51,665 bases of DNA from contig JALDAG010000003.1 of the NCBI GenBank assembly GCA_022729255.1, positions 1 to 51,665 on the forward strand, written 5' to 3'. Source of the stretch: Candidatus Nanohalarchaeota archaeon. Its GTDB lineage: Archaea; Nanohalarchaeota; Nanosalinia; Nanosalinales; Nanoanaerosalinaceae. Shown here in pieces: positions 34,960-42,442 of the stretch. The notes beneath the pieces are model-generated. The model worked only from the letters and a program-made list of their open reading frames with translations. It was not told the DNA's origin and did not search any database. The position numbers were made by a program, and so were the translations under genes. Position 1 is the stretch's first letter. Each line of letters begins with the position of its first letter.

Positions 34960-35931
34960 TTACTTGTCCCTCAATTCTCTGAACTTTTTTTCTACCTGTT
35001 CACGGTAAGAAACTCCTTTGAAATCGCCGTTGTACATGTCAAGTCTAGCGGCTAATGTGAGTTTGTTAGCCAAATACCTGGCCATTTTACCTCTTTTTCC
35101 CTCTGGCAATGCGCTTATCGTAGGGTGTAGGAAAAGAATACCGTGTTTTGGAGCTGAACCCTTCCCTTCCATGTGTCTGAAAAGCGCTTTTTCTGCTCCA
35201 AGTACCTGAACTGTAGACGAGGGCATCCTAGCAAGTTTTTTCAAAGAACCAGCTTCAGAGACCGTTTTTGCTGCTAGCAACGGACCCGCGACCGATGAAG
35301 TATTGGGCATCAGTTCTTCTGCAAGCGATTCGATGTACATAGTTAAACTCCTTTTTTCTTCATCCAATATTTTAACGGTGTTTACAAACGTCTTTAACTG
35401 GTCAAGATCTCTATCATCCATTTTGAAACCCGTTGTTTCTTCTATGTTTTTCTGTTCCATTAGAGGCTCTCTTTCAAAATTTTCGTAGACGTCTTCGAGA
35501 AATTCCTTGTTCCCCTCTGAAATCTGATCCAGCTCAGGAAAATATAGGGAATACCATGCCTTTAATCTCTCGAAAGACCTGTTAAATTGTTTTTCGAGCT
35601 CTGTAAGTCTTCTAACAGCCTGTATCAAAACTTGATCGTGTTCTTGATCTTCCTTTAATTTTGACCTGGTTTTTTCCGTGGCTACTTTTTTCATCAAATC
35701 GTATACCTTTTTTCTGTTGTCCACCAAACCTGTTTTTTTACCGGCTTCGAACGCATCTATTTGGATTCTTTCCATCTTGCCGTGTTTCTCCGCAAGCTCT
35801 TTTTCCTCGGAAGTAACACAAGAAATTTTTTTGGCGATCTCCACGGCTTTACCTGAAAACTCTCTGTAATCGATAATTTCTCCTTCTTCTAAGACGAAGA
35901 CCCCTAGAACGTTTTTTGCCAGCTTCTTCAT
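34960..35931 (-). CDS. nop5: Nop5, box C/D ribonucleoprotein scaffold
   Basis: Archaeal counterpart of Nop56/Nop58, 323 aa. It bridges L7Ae-bound guide RNA and fibrillarin. The order is an N-terminal fibrillarin-binding region, a coiled-coil core (about 80-220, FNRSFERLKAWYSLYFPEL then NTVKILDEEKRSLTMYIESL), and the NOP domain with the highly conserved PNTSSVAGPLLAAKTVSEAGSL, LARMPSSTVQVLGAEKALF and APKHGILFLHP. No charged KKE tail is present. A GGAGT-N6-ACTCC hairpin at 35,936-35,951 lies four bases before the ATG and covers the only ribosome-site-like bases. It is either a terminator for the PDH operon or a translational switch. Confidence 0.96.
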   Translation of the reverse strand: MKKLAKNVLGVFVLEEGEIIDYREFSGKAVEIAKKISCVTSEEKELAEKHGKMERIQIDAFEAGKKTGLVDNRKKVYDLMKKVATEKTRSKLKEDQEHDQVLIQAVRRLTELEKQFNRSFERLKAWYSLYFPELDQISEGNKEFLEDVYENFEREPLMEQKNIEETTGFKMDDRDLDQLKTFVNTVKILDEEKRSLTMYIESLAEELMPNTSSVAGPLLAAKTVSEAGSLKKLARMPSSTVQVLGAEKALFRHMEGKGSAPKHGILFLHPTISALPEGKRGKMARYLANKLTLAARLDMYNGDFKGVSYREQVEKKFRELRDK

Positions 35932-35935
35932 AAAA

Positions 35936-35951
35936 GGAGTCTTTCAACTCC
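35936..35951 (-). terminator. Hairpin before nop5, terminator or ribosome-site mask
   Basis: On the minus strand GGAGT-TGAAAG-ACTCC is followed by TTTT and then the nop5 ATG. It lies in the 33-base gap after the lpd stop. It could end PDH transcripts, or, if nop5 is read through, hide the GGGAG that would act as ribosome site. Confidence 0.45.
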
Positions 35952-35964
35952 CATCTTTTTCAAC

Positions 35965-37359
35965 TTACTGTTTGTACTTGTGAACCGGTCTACCGATTAA
36001 ATCTTCTGCAGCCTCCATCACAGCTTCAGAGATAGAGGGATGCGGATGCACGGTCATCTCAATGTCTTCAACAAGACAACCCATTTCTATACCTAGACTG
36101 AGTTCCGATATCAGTTCAGAGGCTTCAGGACCGCAGATAGTTGCTCCAAGAAGGGTTTTGTTTTCTTTGTCCGCAATAAGCTTTACGAAACCTTTTTTGT
36201 AATCCATGGTCATGGCTCTTCCGTTAGCAGCCATCGAAAAACTGCCTGTTTCAACCTCAAATCCTTTTTCAACAGCATTTTTCTCCGATAATCCTGTCGT
36301 GGCAACTTCTGGATCTGTGTAAACAACTGATGGAACCGCTTGCCTAGTTGAAAAAGCTGTTTTTCCTGAAATAGTTTTTGCAGCTACTTTTCCTTCATGC
36401 ATAGCAACATGTGCAAGCATAGGTTGCCCTGCAACATCTCCTATCGCGAAAATATCAGGGTTTGATGTCTTCATCACATCATCAGTTTCTATGAATCCTT
36501 TATCGTTTTTTTCAACATTCGCATGCTCCAGACCGATATTTTCTGTTCTTGGAGTTCTACCAACAGCCACAAGAACCTTATCGGCAACATACTCGGATTT
36601 GCTTGTTTTAACCTTGATTTCGGACTCTTTTTCGACAGCTTCCTCGGCTTTTTCGCCCGTGATTATTTTCATCCCGAGTTCTTCAGCTCTTCTCTCAACC
36701 ACTTTTGCGGCTTGTGAGTCCATGTTTGGAAGAATGTTTTTGGAGGCCTCTATAACGGTCACTTCTGAACCAAGTTTTTGGTAAACTGTTCCAAGCTCCA
36801 TACCTATGTAGCCCCCACCGATGACCAGAAGTTTTTCTGGGATCTCTTCTAGCTTTAAAGCCTGTTTAGAATCTATTATCCCCTTTTTTGAGAACTCAAA
36901 TCCCGGTATCTCTAAGGGTTTTGAACCTGTGGCGATGATGCATTTGTTAAATTTTAAAGTTTTCGAAGCTTCATCTGTGTTGATATGGACTTCTTTACTG
37001 CTTGTAAGCTTCGCCCTTCCTTCTATTATTTCTACGTCGTTTTTTTCCTCCAGCAGCTTCACACCTGAAGTAAGTTTGTTAACGACGTTTTCTTTCCACT
37101 CCTGTAATTCTTTTGAACTGACCTCTATATCTGTTTTTAAGCATTCAAGTTCCTTTATCTCTTCTAAAGTTTTTGCAACGTGTATAAGTGCTTTAGAAGG
37201 TATGCATCCATCGTTTAAACATACGCCTCCTATCTTGTTTTCTTCTACAAGTGTTACATCTTTTCCGAGTTGAGCTAATTTTATGGCTGCAACGTATCCT
37301 CCAGGACCTGCTCCGATGACAACAACGTCAGCGGACTCTTTTATGTTTCCAACTACCAT
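35965..37359 (-). CDS. lpdA: Dihydrolipoamide dehydrogenase (E3)
   Basis: FAD enzyme that reoxidises the lipoyl groups of the dehydrogenase complex using NAD, 464 aa. Seen: N-terminal FAD loop VVIGAGPGGYVAAI; redox-active disulfide GGVCLNDGCIPSKAL; second nucleotide loop VIGGGYIGMELG; GRTPRTENIGL; FAIGDVAGQPMLAHVA; and the partner-site HPHPSISEAVMEA with catalytic His. All catalytic residues are present. It is last in the four-gene operon, nine bases after E2, with GAGG over the E2 stop as ribosome site. The complete set argues that it serves the pyruvate-type complex rather than a glycine cleavage system. Confidence 0.97.
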   Translation of the reverse strand: MVVGNIKESADVVVIGAGPGGYVAAIKLAQLGKDVTLVEENKIGGVCLNDGCIPSKALIHVAKTLEEIKELECLKTDIEVSSKELQEWKENVVNKLTSGVKLLEEKNDVEIIEGRAKLTSSKEVHINTDEASKTLKFNKCIIATGSKPLEIPGFEFSKKGIIDSKQALKLEEIPEKLLVIGGGYIGMELGTVYQKLGSEVTVIEASKNILPNMDSQAAKVVERRAEELGMKIITGEKAEEAVEKESEIKVKTSKSEYVADKVLVAVGRTPRTENIGLEHANVEKNDKGFIETDDVMKTSNPDIFAIGDVAGQPMLAHVAMHEGKVAAKTISGKTAFSTRQAVPSVVYTDPEVATTGLSEKNAVEKGFEVETGSFSMAANGRAMTMDYKKGFVKLIADKENKTLLGATICGPEASELISELSLGIEMGCLVEDIEMTVHPHPSISEAVMEAAEDLIGRPVHKYKQ

Positions 37360-37368
37360 TTTTAGGCC

Positions 37369-38784
37369 TCAGTCATCTATAAGAAGTAATTCAGAGTCTT
37401 CCAAGTGTTTTGATACGAACTCTATGAACTTTGCGGCGTATGCCCCGTCCACAGCTCTGTGGTCAAAGGTTAAAGAAAGTGGCAGAACTTTCTCCACTCT
37501 GATGTCTCCGTTTACTACAACAGGTTTTTCTTTTACTCGTCCTATGCCAAGTATTCCGACATCAGGGTAATTTATGAGAGGTGTACCGTACTCTCCGCCT
37601 ATGCTTCCCCAGTTGGTGATGGTGAAACTACTTCCTCTGATTTCTTCTAGTTTTAAATCGCTGTTTCTGGCTTTTTCAGCCTTTTCGTTTATTGCTTTTC
37701 CTAGTTCGAGAATTGTTTTGTTGTCGGCTTCTTTCACAACAGGAACTTTCAATCCCTGATCCGTCGCAACTGCAACTCCGAGATTGTAATACTTTTTCTT
37801 TATTATTTCTCCTTTTTCCTCATCAAAAGAAGCGTTCATGTAAGGGTAATTCATCAGACCGCCTATTACAGCTTTTGCGATGAAAGGAGTGAGAGTGAGT
37901 TTAACTCCGCGCTCCTTTGCAAGTTTTTTCTTTCTATCTTTTATTCTCCAGAGTTCCGAAACAACTACGTCTCTGGTAACAGTTACGTGAGGAGCCGTGT
38001 ACTTTGATTCAACAAGGTTTTTGGTTATGGCTCTTCTTACGCTTGATATGTCTTCTTTTTCTATTTCTCCGTAGTTTTCAAAACTGTATTCCTCTAGACT
38101 TGGTTCCCGGAATTCTACTTTTCCAACAGGAGAATCGCTGACTTTTTCCCTCACAACCTTTCCTTTTTCCTCCGTCAGATCTTCAAGATAACTGTCAATG
38201 TCTTCTTTCAAAATTCTTCCGCCGGGGCCTGTTCCTTCAACGTCGTGTATATCCACATGCTTGTTCTTAGCGTATTTTCTTGTTGAGGGAGCGGCGAGAA
38301 CCCTTTCAGGTTCCTTCTTTTCTACTTCCTTTACTGTTTCTTTCTGCGTTACATCTTCGGTTTCTAGAAACATGTCCACGTCTTTTTTCTTTATGACTCC
38401 ATCAGAGTTTATTTTTGAGAGGTCAACGCCTTTTTCCTCCGCATACTTTCTTGTGCGTGGCATCGCCTTGATATCAGCGCTTTCAGGTTCCTGCTGTTTT
38501 TCCTGAACTTTTTCAGGTTCTTCTTTAACGGTTTTTTCTTCCTCCTCAGGACTTTCAAGCGTCAGTATGACTTCCCCTACTTTGATGATATCTCCTTCTT
38601 CTGCCTTCAATTCTCCTATTGATCCCTTTTTTGGAGAGGGCACATCTACAACTGCCTTGTCTGTTTCCACCTCAGCGACAGTTTGATCTTCATCGACCTG
38701 CTCTCCTTCTGAAACAGTCCATTCTATTAGTTTTCCTTCTCTTATTCCTTCTCCCACATCCGGGAATCTGAATTCCTCTACCAT
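37369..38784 (-). CDS. pdhC: Dihydrolipoamide acyltransferase (E2) with two subunit-binding domains
   Basis: Core of the 2-oxoacid dehydrogenase complex, 471 aa. One lipoyl domain (1-76; lipoyl Lys is K43 in ETDKA) is followed by a charged linker, then two peripheral subunit-binding domains: about 107-141 ([18 protein letters not shown]) and about 163-200 ([18 protein letters not shown]). The first lacks the GTGxxGR turn that the second keeps ([14 protein letters not shown]). A catalytic acetyltransferase domain of about 235-471 ends with the active-site [13 protein letters not shown]. Most E2 proteins have a single binding domain, so this duplication is unusual. It follows E1-beta by ten bases with an AGGTGTTG site. 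Confidence 0.95.
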   Translation of the reverse strand: MVEEFRFPDVGEGIREGKLIEWTVSEGEQVDEDQTVAEVETDKAVVDVPSPKKGSIGELKAEEGDIIKVGEVILTLESPEEEEKTVKEEPEKVQEKQQEPESADIKAMPRTRKYAEEKGVDLSKINSDGVIKKKDVDMFLETEDVTQKETVKEVEKKEPERVLAAPSTRKYAKNKHVDIHDVEGTGPGGRILKEDIDSYLEDLTEEKGKVVREKVSDSPVGKVEFREPSLEEYSFENYGEIEKEDISSVRRAITKNLVESKYTAPHVTVTRDVVVSELWRIKDRKKKLAKERGVKLTLTPFIAKAVIGGLMNYPYMNASFDEEKGEIIKKKYYNLGVAVATDQGLKVPVVKEADNKTILELGKAINEKAEKARNSDLKLEEIRGSSFTITNWGSIGGEYGTPLINYPDVGILGIGRVKEKPVVVNGDIRVEKVLPLSLTFDHRAVDGAYAAKFIEFVSKHLEDSELLLIDD

Positions 38785-38794
38785 TTTTCAACAC

Positions 38795-39769
38795 CTAGAA
38801 ATCTAGGGATTCCTCCATCCTTCTTTTTATATCCTCCTTATTAGGCATGTAAACGTCTTCATGTTGATAAAGAGGATAAGGGATATCAAAACCTGTTATA
38901 CGTTTAATAGGAGATTTTAAACTTAGAATAGCTTCTTCGGATACGATAGCCGAGATTTCCGAGGCCATGCTAGCTGTCCTCGGTTCTTCAGAAACCACCA
39001 CAAGTCTTCCCGTTTTTCTTACGGATTCCAAAATCGTTTCTTGATCCAGAGGATTGATGGTTCTAGGATCTATCATTTCTACCGTTACATCTCTCTTTTC
39101 TTCAATTTCTTTCACTGCATCGATGGTTTCTCTAAACATGGCTCCCCAGGACACTATTGTGATGTCTTCACCGGTCTTCACAACATTGGCATCACCTAGA
39201 GGGGTTTTTGACTCTTTTACTTCTTCTCTGAATGCACGGTAAATCTTTTTAGGTTCCATGAAGAGAACAGGATCGGGGTCTTCTATCGCCTCTCTTAAAA
39301 GGTTTTTAGCATCAGAAGGGTTGGAAGGTATGACCACCTTAAGCCCAGCTATATGGCTGTAAATAGCTTCTTGAGATTCTGAATGGTGTTCTAATGCTTC
39401 AATGCCTCCTCCGTAAGGCGCTCTTATAACCATAGGTATATTGATATCTCCTTTTGTTCTCATCCTCATCCTTGATATGTGCTGTTTTATATGGTGGAAC
39501 GCCTGAGGGATAAAACCTGAAAACTGTATTTCAGCTACCGGTCTTAAACCGTTTATGGCCATCCCTGTAGCTGTTCCTAATATGCCTGCTTCATCCAGAG
39601 GAGTGTCCATGACTCTTTCTTCCCCATATTTATCTTGAAGTCCGTCCGTAGCACGGAAAACACCGCCGTTTACACCTACGTCTTCTCCAAGAACAACTAT
39701 GTCATCGTTTTTTTCCATTTGTTCGTCCAGCGTGTTTCTTATGGCTTCAACTATATTCATCTTTTCCAT
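38795..39769 (-). CDS. pdhB: 2-oxoacid (pyruvate-type) dehydrogenase E1 beta subunit
   Basis: Thiamine-dependent decarboxylase subunit, 324 aa, the standard size. Seen: MNIVEAIRNTLDEQMEKND at the start; VLGEDVGVNGGVFRAT; VMDTPLDEAGILGTATGMA; MRTKGDINIPMVIRAPYGGG; EDPDPVLFMEPKKIYRAF; and a late transketolase C-terminal-type domain from DITIVSWGAMFRETIDA. These are the general pyruvate or branched-chain E1-beta features. Its ATG shares the A of the E1-alpha stop (TGATG), so the two subunits are translationally coupled, matching their 1:1 use in the heterotetramer. Confidence 0.96.
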   Translation of the reverse strand: MEKMNIVEAIRNTLDEQMEKNDDIVVLGEDVGVNGGVFRATDGLQDKYGEERVMDTPLDEAGILGTATGMAINGLRPVAEIQFSGFIPQAFHHIKQHISRMRMRTKGDINIPMVIRAPYGGGIEALEHHSESQEAIYSHIAGLKVVIPSNPSDAKNLLREAIEDPDPVLFMEPKKIYRAFREEVKESKTPLGDANVVKTGEDITIVSWGAMFRETIDAVKEIEEKRDVTVEMIDPRTINPLDQETILESVRKTGRLVVVSEEPRTASMASEISAIVSEEAILSLKSPIKRITGFDIPYPLYQHEDVYMPNKEDIKRRMEESLDF

Positions 39770-40842
39770 CAGTTACCACCCCTCTCTCTTTCCTTAGCGA
39801 CTTCCAGCTGTTTTTTCAACATATCGGGAACCTCTTCAAACACGTTTTGGAACATCTCCTCTTTTTCAGGAGAATCCATCTCAAGAGCTTTTTCAACGTG
39901 TTTCTCAATGTCTTTCTCTATTTCATCATGAATCTCCTGTTTTTTGTCCTCATCTAACAGCCCTTTATTCATCAGATACGTCTCAAAACGCTTTATAGGG
40001 TCTTTTTCTTTCCATTCTTTGACCTCTTCATCGCTTCTGTATCTTGAAGGGTTGTCGGATGTTGTGTGAACTCCTAATCGGTATGTTAACGCTTCTATCA
40101 TAGTTGGTCCTTCTCCTCCACGAGCTCTTTCAGCAGCATCCTTTACAACTTTATAATTCGCAAGCACGTCGTTTCCATCTACTTGCACTCCTTTTATGCC
40201 GTAGGCTTTCGCTTTCTGTGCAAGGGTTTCCGAAGCTGTCTGCTTTTCTCTTGGAGTTGATATAGCGTAACGGTTGTTCTGGTTGAAAAAGATTACGGGC
40301 GCTTCATATACTCCTGCGAAGTTGAGGGCGCCGTGAAAGTCTCCCTGAGATGTAGCGCCGTCACCAAAAAAGGTTATTGCGATCTCATCTTCTTCTTTTA
40401 TGTTTGACGCCATTGCTATCCCTGTTGCGTGCAGAGTCTGTGATGCGATGGGGATAGAAACAGGAAGGTTATGAGTGTCTTCTACTTTGTTGCCATAAGC
40501 ATCTCCCATAAAATATCTGAAAAGCTTAACAGGGGACATACCTCTTGATAGTGCAAAAGCTGCTTCTCTGAAGGAAGGAACGAACCAGTCACTTTCTTTT
40601 AATGCATGAGCAGCGCCGACCTGACAACCTTCTTCTCCTTTTACAGGAGCATATGTTCCTGCATCTCCTCTTCTTTGTATTTTGAAAGCTTTTTTGTCCA
40701 GAATCCTGGCATATACCATGTCCTTGTACATCTGGACGAGCTTTTCTTCAGGAAGATCTGGCTCGAGTTCTTCATCCACGTTTCCTTCTTTATCTAGTAT
40801 TTGTATGTGCTTTATTCCTTCCTTTATTTCTTTTACTGGCAT
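39769..40842 (-). CDS. pdhA: 2-oxoacid (pyruvate-type) dehydrogenase E1 alpha subunit
   Basis: 357 aa, first gene of the alpha-beta-E2-E3 operon. The thiamine diphosphate motif is intact: FFGDGATSQGDFHGALNFAG, ending in VIFFNQNNRYAIS (GDG-x-NN). Other marks are GDAGTYAPVKGEEGCQVGAA, PSFREAAFALSRG, YGIKGVQVDGND and YRLGVHTTSDNPSRYR. Substrate choice between pyruvate and branched-chain oxoacids is not certain from sequence; the setting beside glycolytic genes favours pyruvate. The message starts near 40,887 after a TTATTTAAC box, and GGAGATGATC seven bases before the ATG is a very strong ribosome site. A 5-bp hairpin lies at the extreme 5' end of the leader. Confidence 0.95.
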   Translation of the reverse strand: MPVKEIKEGIKHIQILDKEGNVDEELEPDLPEEKLVQMYKDMVYARILDKKAFKIQRRGDAGTYAPVKGEEGCQVGAAHALKESDWFVPSFREAAFALSRGMSPVKLFRYFMGDAYGNKVEDTHNLPVSIPIASQTLHATGIAMASNIKEEDEIAITFFGDGATSQGDFHGALNFAGVYEAPVIFFNQNNRYAISTPREKQTASETLAQKAKAYGIKGVQVDGNDVLANYKVVKDAAERARGGEGPTMIEALTYRLGVHTTSDNPSRYRSDEEVKEWKEKDPIKRFETYLMNKGLLDEDKKQEIHDEIEKDIEKHVEKALEMDSPEKEEMFQNVFEEVPDMLKKQLEVAKERERGGN

Positions 40843-40920
40843 GATTTGATCATCTCCATTTAAAGCCCGAAACCGATTGAAGGGCTCTAGAATTATTAAT
40901 GGGGGTCGTTAAATAATATT
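40843..40920 (-). promoter_or_regulatory. PDH operon promoter and leader
   Basis: Minus-strand TATA-like TATTATTTAAC at 40,908-40,918 predicts a start near 40,887. The leader opens with AGCCC-N13-GGGCT (40,864-40,886) and then carries GGAGATGATC at 40,848-40,857, an almost full match to the 16S 3' end. The hairpin does not cover the ribosome site, so it is more likely a 5' stabiliser than a switch. Confidence 0.5.
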
Positions 40921-40943
40921 TTTTGGCCACGGGAACTGCTTTG

Positions 40944-41480
40944 TTACAACGGCTGCTCGATAACCTGTTTTAATGTCTTAACAGTGATAAAACGGTATTT
41001 TTGTAGGTCTTCTACAGTGAACTGAAACTCCTCCGAGGTCTCCGCCAAACAACAATCTTTGACAAGAGTCACCGAATAACCCCTGTTGTATGCGGATTCC
41101 ACGCATTCCCTTACACCGGCATTTATGGCTAATCCTGCTATGTAGAGGTGCTCAACACTCATATCTATGAAGAAATCGTCGACATATGTTTCGATGAAAG
41201 GATCCCACCCCTTTCTTCCAAAAATTTCTATGCCTTCTTCCATAGGTATCTCATCGATTATATCGGATCTCAGGTTGTTTCTGGGAAATACATCCTCTTC
41301 TTCGTTGTCACCGTACTTCTTCGTATATGCTATAGGCGACTGATTTTTGATTGCTTCATGAACCAAAGTCTTGGCTTTTTTTTCCACTATACTGGTTCTT
41401 CCAAGGTAATAAACCGATGATTCGTCCTTCCACTCGTTCTGAAAATCTACCAAAAGCAAACCTGAATTTGAGGCCCACAT
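40944..41480 (-). CDS. Isochorismatase-fold hydrolase lacking the usual catalytic Cys
   Basis: 178-aa protein of the isochorismatase/cysteine hydrolase superfamily. The first catalytic Asp is in LLLVDFQNEW and the Lys in FGRKGWDPF, both expected. In the third motif, where nicotinamidase-type members have Cys-Val-x-x-Thr, this protein reads LAINAGVRECVESA: Gly sits at the nucleophile position and Cys at the following Thr position. A Gly there is also found in true isochorismatases, which hydrolyse without a thiol, so the protein may be an ether hydrolase or a non-catalytic relative. A TATTATTATAC box near 41,500-41,512 implies a leaderless message. Confidence 0.85.
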   Translation of the reverse strand: MWASNSGLLLVDFQNEWKDESSVYYLGRTSIVEKKAKTLVHEAIKNQSPIAYTKKYGDNEEEDVFPRNNLRSDIIDEIPMEEGIEIFGRKGWDPFIETYVDDFFIDMSVEHLYIAGLAINAGVRECVESAYNRGYSVTLVKDCCLAETSEEFQFTVEDLQKYRFITVKTLKQVIEQPL

Positions 41481-41604
41481 AGAAAATAGGTTTGTGGCGG
41501 AGTATAATAATATTTTACCCTCCTGAACGGAACAAAATAAACAAATGTAAACCGCTTAAGGAAGCCTCCAAAACCTTTTTAAAGGTGTGGAAGGTACTTT
41601 ATGG

Positions 41605-41780
41605 TAGATTTAAGATGGTTAATACTGAGGCCACGTTTTGCGGAACTAGAAGCTTTCTGAAGCTGTTCCATAGAGCCTCAGCTATTTTCACACATTATAT
41701 CCTGAATATTGTGTGGGGATAGATAAAAAGTAGCTCGTCTTTAACCTTCTGGGACTAAACCCGGAACGGAAGAAGGCGGT
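41605..41780 (+). ncRNA. Candidate structured RNA with three serial hairpins
   Basis: Hairpin 1: CTGAGGC (41,625-41,631) with GCCTCAG (41,675-41,681), an internal loop of 10 and 5 bases, then GGAAC/GTTCC and AGCTT/AAGCT around a TCTG loop with a TAGA bulge. Hairpin 2: CACACA-TT-ATAT with ATAT-TGTGTG (41,689-41,715). Hairpin 3: CCTTCT-GGG with CCC..AGAAGG (41,743-41,776). Hairpin 1 resembles an H/ACA layout, but the ACA is too far away. Ends are estimated from the upstream TATA-like box. The family is unknown. Confidence 0.4.
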
Positions 41781-41809
41781 CGAAAAATTTCTAAATAATT
41801 CACCCTAAA

Positions 41810-41938
41810 ACTGCTCTGGTGTAACTTTTCCCGTGCCTGTACGCCTCCACTTCTTATGCGGGAAAGGAAGATCCTTTTCAGGGTTCTTGGTAACACACCG
41901 GGTTTCTGGAGATACCTGTTCGAGCCAGGTGGGCAGTA
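41810..41938 (+). other. tRNA-like element with D-loop insertion and no anticodon loop
   Basis: Acceptor ACTGCTC pairs with GGGCAGT over seven pairs (one T-G), followed by discriminator A. A perfect T-arm ACCTG-TTCGAGC-CAGGT is at 41,914-41,930. D-stem GTGT/ACAC has T8, A14, GG and A21 in place, but 61 extra bases (41,826-41,886, containing a 7-bp stem TTTCCCG/CGGGAAA) sit in the D-loop. Between D-arm and T-arm, CCGGG and TCTGG can pair with only TT between them, so bases 34-38 are missing. A1-T72 with A73, and TTCTGGA nearby, recall tRNA-Gln(CTG). It could be a broken tRNA, an intron-bearing or permuted gene, or a structural RNA. Confidence 0.45.
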
Positions 41939-41957
41939 TCCCGAGGAGGGAACAAAA

Positions 41958-42140
41958 ATGCAAGGAACAAAAGTTTTGGAAACAAGTATGCCAAATAAAA
42001 CTCAAAACAGCGGTCAAAGCGTTCGATACGAATGCGAGGTATGTGGAAAAACCACAACGTTTAAGAACGTACTTAAAGAAGACAATAGATCTATTGTGTT
42101 GTGCAAAAAGCATTTTAGAAGAAGCGTTTTAGATCTTTAA
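41958..42140 (+). CDS. Small zinc-finger-like protein
   Basis: 60-aa protein with a CxxC-x19-CxxH pattern (C26, C29, C49, H52: YECEVCGK then LCKKHF), likely one zinc site. The basic, short sequence suits nucleic-acid or protein binding, but the partner is unknown. The start ATG is chosen because GAGGAGGG lies 7-14 bases upstream; the longer frame back to 41,856 runs through the tRNA-like element and is rejected. No homologue comes to mind. It follows the tRNA-like element by 19 bases. Confidence 0.6.
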   Translation: MQGTKVLETSMPNKTQNSGQSVRYECEVCGKTTTFKNVLKEDNRSIVLCKKHFRRSVLDL

Positions 42141-42285
42141 GTTTGATGACCAGAGCAGAATTGATAGAGATATAATCTCTGTCAACAACTTTTTGACTAG
42201 AGCAAGGATCTTGAAGCCAGAGCTTTAATCCTTATTTGAACAGTTTGGAAGTATGGAAGAGAACATAAACTTTTTGACAACTTCA

Positions 42286-42360
42286 TAGCGGGGAGTGGAT
42301 TTGAACCACCGACCTCCGGGTTATGAGCCCGACGAGCACTCCTGGCTGCTCCACCCCGCT
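42286..42360 (-). tRNA. Initiator tRNA-Met (anticodon CAT)
   Basis: Full cloverleaf on the minus strand. The acceptor AGCGGGG pairs with CCCCGCT, discriminator A, and CCA is not encoded. The A1-T72 pair and the three G-C pairs next to the anticodon loop (CGGGCTCATAACCCG) are the archaeal initiator hallmarks, so this is initiator rather than elongator Met. The T-loop is TTCAAAT. It is divergent from the aldolase gene, whose TATA-like box starts about 50 bases away. Confidence 0.95.
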
Positions 42361-42442
42361 ATCTTTTGAATTTCTTGGTAAAGGTTTTAAAGTTAGTGTT
42401 GGTGCGGACAAATTTATATGGAGAGAAGACCAATTTTTTCGT

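Larger units (their letters stand above)
41481..42285 (+). other. 805-base region, mostly non-coding, rich in RNA structure
   Basis: Between the isochorismatase-like gene and the initiator tRNA only one small protein (41,958-42,140) is credible. On the plus strand, three strong hairpins follow one another at 41,625-41,681, 41,689-41,715 and 41,743-41,776, then a tRNA-like element at 41,810-41,938. A symmetric ACCTTTTTAAAGGT at 41,573-41,586 could be a TATA-like promoter with a start near 41,605. The three hairpins do not contain the signatures I would expect of RNase P or SRP RNA. The stretch 42,141-42,285 shows nothing clear. Confidence 0.5.

Noticed and set aside
41492..41722. 76-codon frame on the plus strand
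   Set aside because: It spans the hairpin region, has no ribosome site and no protein-like pattern.
41605..41940. RNase P RNA, SRP RNA, H/ACA RNA or 5S rRNA
   Set aside because: I looked for the conserved RNase P blocks, the SRP helix-8 GGAA loop with its flanks, an ACA at 14-16 bases from the pocket, and 5S core sequences; none fits.
41805..42113. 102-codon frame on the minus strand
   Set aside because: It is antisense to the tRNA-like element and zinc gene; composition is irregular.
42323..42442. N-terminal extension of the aldolase
   Set aside because: It would be translated from the antisense of the initiator tRNA and the promoter; the family start fits the ATG at 42,443.
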